Shown here one piece after another: positions 46,342-49,512 of a DNA stretch of 49,512 nt. The stretch covers positions 1 through 49,512 of the forward strand of contig LSSL01002426.1 of NCBI GenBank assembly GCA_001953115.1, given 5' to 3'. Both the position numbers and the translations under genes were made by a program. The notes below the pieces were generated by a model. It was not told where the DNA came from. It did no database searches and saw only the letters and a program-made list of their open reading frames with translations. How positions within the stretch are numbered: position 1 is the stretch's first letter; the number at the start of each line of letters is the position of its first letter. This DNA is from Smittium mucronatum. Lineage: Eukaryota; Kickxellomycota; Harpellomycetes; Harpellales; Legeriomycetaceae.

Positions 46342-48891
46342 TGCAACAAAGAACGGTACAAGTACACAGAAGACATATAAAATTTTTAAAAATTTATGGG
46401 AAATGCAATATAAAAGGAATCATGACAAAACGTGACAAAATATTGCCTAAGTAAAACGCAGTTATATTTTATTTTTAAAAGAATCAAAATTTTAATTATA
46501 TTAGTCAAGATAAGATGAGTTCTTAATATCAAAAATATCAGATACAAACGCATCTTCAAAATGTCAGAATTTGATGATAGATGTGAATATGTAACACTAA
46601 ATATGGTTTTGAAGGTTCTCAGTTCAACTTTTCTATAAATTTTTAAAATGTTAAAAGAGCATTTAATTAATTATTATTTTTTCTTTAAATTGATGAAAAA
46701 TTCATAATAGGGAGAAATATTCATAATATACCAAGATAAATATAAAAAAAATATGGCCTTATTTTGTCATATGATTCTAATTTCAGCAAATATAGACTTA
46801 AAACTGGTAAAATAAAGAATCTAAAAATGGGATGACTACATATCAATCATCATCACATTACCCATAAATAAATATTAAATATGCTCCATATAGTTATAAT
46901 AACTATCTTGGGTGTTTGATGTTAAATGTGTGAAAAGATAAGCTAAAAGGGGATTTGTGTCATTTTATTCACGAGAGAAAAATGATATTAAAATAAATAA
47001 ATTCTACAATCAAAACCTTTATAACTAAATAAAAATACTTTCTAAACTTTAAATAGAATAAGAAAGATATAAATTATATCTTTTGCTCCAAAAAATTCAT
47101 AATTTATTTTTTTACCACCCGAAAATTATTCGCATATAAGAAGAAAAAACATTATAGCTGAATAATTTTTTTAAATGATTGGATATACTCACATTGACTC
47201 TGGAGTATTAATTTTCATTTAAAAAATGCAAAAAAACATCTAAATTTAATGTTTTGAATTAAAAATTGCATGTGAATTATTATTATTATTATTATTATTA
47301 TTTTAACCTATTTTATAGGAAAAAAAAATATAAACACAGCTGAGAAAATTATATTTATGGCTTTTATTGGCTTAATTTATTATTTAACTAAATTGATATA
47401 TATTTTTTTCAGGTAAAAAAATGGATTTAATCTTATACCAGTATTTAACGTGAATTTATTTTTCATGGGTTATATCAAATAGAAAAAAGGATAACGTTTT
47501 ATCTTTTTTACCTCAAAGATATAGTATATAACTTAGCATAAATGTAGTATAAGTGACTTTTTTTCAATATTTTTATGTAAAATAGTTTAAAAATATTAAT
47601 CCTAAATCATTAAAACCATTCTTTTAAAAAAATATCAAATATTACACCATTAATTCGATTTGAAATTACTAAAACGTATCAATGGTAATATATAGAAATA
47701 AAAAATCGAGATTATATTTATTTATGTAAAATAAAAAAAAGTTTCAATGATTCAAAATGGAGCTTAAGGGTTGGTAAAAAACCCATATATTTTTTTCTCA
47801 TAAAAATTTCGCCGAATTTTACAAGTCTTCACAAAATTTTCTAAACTTTCCCAATCAATTAATACCAAAAAAATAACAATAAACGCTATCATTATTACTG
47901 ATTATTAAGTCGAAAAAGTGGTATCCTATACAGCTAAATACATAATTAAATTTGAGACTAATATCAATGTACCGATAAACGTCTTCTACAATTATTTGCA
48001 ACTGATTTTTTTTCTCGGGGAAAATTAAATTCATCTAAATTACCTCGAAAATTAGAGGATACCTGTATTTTATTTTTAATATTCTTTTTTTATAAAAATC
48101 TTTTTATGTACAACTCTGTTTTCATGTTATCTTGGAAAATGAAATATTATAACTTTATTTATCGCTTTCATTTATTTTATTGGAAATTATCATATTTTAA
48201 AATAGTGGTTTTCTAATTTCATCATAAATATCTTTTATTTTCTCTAATTTAGACAATGAAAATTTATTTTATAAACACCTACCACTGTGAAATTTGAGTA
48301 TTTTTTATATTTTTTTAATTTAAATATCTAACTTTGAAGATTAAATAATAACATGCACCTTTTTTTTCAAATGAATAATAAAAAAATTGTAATTTTTTAG
48401 AGTTTTTTTTTACTATGTTTCAGTGGTTCAGTTTTGGTTAATATTTTTTTGATAAATATTATCAAAAATAAATTTTTAAATCTCAAAAAAGTAAAGAGGT
48501 ATTATTTTGAAAATTAAATATATTATAAGAATTCAGTATTTAAAAAATTCGTAAATAAATAGAATTAATTGATTTTAAAAAAACTCCAAAGGTGAGAAAA
48601 ATGCAATCCACCTTATAAATCATTTTTTTTTCCATTATCATCTTTTTCTGTATTTTTTTTGGATTTTAAATTTCGTGCTGCGTATTAGCCCAATAAATTT
48701 TTAAAATACATAATACAGATATCACTCGATTTAATAGATTTTTTTTTGTAAAAAAATCGCATAAAATTAATATATATTTATGTGATATTCACTGCATATG
48801 TGATAAGAAAATAGGAGGATTTAATTCTGAAATAATGATTAACTTTTTGTAATTTTCATGGGATTTTCATTAAAAAATTTAGACATATCAC
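46342..48891. other. AT-rich spacer
   Basis: No gene seen. It contains nine ATT units at 47276-47302. The first 250 bases after the small ORF are somewhat less AT-rich, but no frame continues through them. Confidence 0.6.
47276..47302. repeat. (ATT)9 microsatellite
   Basis: Nine perfect trinucleotide units in AT-rich spacer. Confidence 0.95.
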
Positions 48892-49512
48892 TTTTTTTTT
48901 GTATCACGGAATTTTATTGTAAGATAAAGTCATTAAAAAATATACTAAAAAAATATGAAAAAAGGAAAAAGTCTTATAGAAAAGACTATTATCCTAACTA
49001 AAATAAGCTCCTCTGCCGGACTACCTGTTGCGTACCTACAGGAAAAGGGTTCAATCTACCAACCAAAATACCCCCTTTCCTGGAATTACTTCAAGTAGGC
49101 TGTATGACTGAGGTTACGTGCAGTCAAGAATTAAGCTCTTTTTCAATGAAAAATAGTTCATTGAATCTACTGAGCTCCTGGTCAGAGCCTACTTCTAACA
49201 TGATTAATGAAATTAGGCTCCTATCCAAACGTGAGATTGATCGACATGGCTTTCCTACAAATAGCTGTTAGACGCTGAGATCCGTCTGGCTGTCGAGCGC
49301 TGGACTTGTGCACTAGACTATGTCTCAGCTGTTCTAAACGATCGGTTCTTCCTGTTTCTAGATGGTCCTCTTCTGGAATCGCTGTCCTCCGAATCGCTGT
49401 GCGCTGTCTCCACTATTCCCAACCAAGAATAGTACAACGCTGTGTGAAATTTTGGTCTAGTGTACTTCGAAAAGTACACTATTAAGCCCCTAAACCACTG
49501 CAAGGTATTTCA
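48892..49512 (-). mobile_element. Poly(A)-ended dispersed repeat, copy C (cut by window edge)
   Basis: Best preserved copy at its 3' end. On the minus strand it closes with ACAATAAAATTCCGTGATAC and A9 (T9 at 48892-48900), so an AATAAA signal sits about 12 nt before the tail, as in a polyadenylated pol II transcript copied back into the genome. The hairpin at 49458-49481 is perfect (stem TAGTGTACTT, loop CGAA). The A-box-like TGGTTTAGGGG lies at 49487-49497. The 5' end is missing only a few bases at the window boundary. The TTG-initiated 61-codon frame parallels that of copy A but with many replacement differences. Confidence 0.75.

Overview
This is a gene-poor, very AT-rich eukaryotic window. 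I can support three host protein-coding loci, one intact Ty3/gypsy-type LTR retrotransposon and many small, decayed mobile elements. I see no rRNA gene, tRNA gene, CRISPR array or bacterial-type operon. The organism is probably fungal-related, and a TE-rich microsporidian with a large AT-rich genome is my best guess (about 50%). The arguments are the extreme AT content, compact intron-poor ORFs, a secreted Ser/Thr-rich protein with a GPI-like tail, and a GGG or CCC trinucleotide 8-11 nt before each host ATG, which resembles the microsporidian start signal as I recall it.

Layout. 1-153 is a TACA microsatellite. 154-9600 is AT desert with two copies (5156-5760, 6926-7545) of a roughly 610-bp poly(A)-ended repeat; a third copy runs off the right edge (48892-49512). 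From about 9.6 to 34 kb the sequence is more balanced. That stretch carries the host genes at 13375-14279 (secreted protein, probably two exons) and 14639-16810 (723-residue orphan), the retrotransposon at 17105-22553, and a crowd of 145-330 bp elements with CCC-type inverted ends and TTAA-like flanks, which look like piggyBac-type MITEs. A separate inverted-repeat element lies at 31437-31965. From 34 to 48.9 kb it is again AT desert, with one further MITE (39168-39328) and a small candidate gene for a tail-anchored protein (46150-46341).

The retrotransposon is on the minus strand and looks recent and complete. Its 535-bp LTRs differ at one base, it has a perfect 5-bp target duplication, and one uninterrupted ORF encodes Gag-PR-RT-RNaseH-IN. 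Two things stand out. Its LTRs do not have the usual TG...CA ends. Its primer-binding site does not look like the complement of a tRNA 3' end; it matches the anticodon arm of a tRNA-Ile, with the wobble base that would result if inosine were copied as G. This is the most interesting observation in the window.

The ORF starts I use differ in places from an automatic call: several long open frames here begin at TTG or GTG and have no ATG. The gag-pol frame must start at its internal ATG at 21980.
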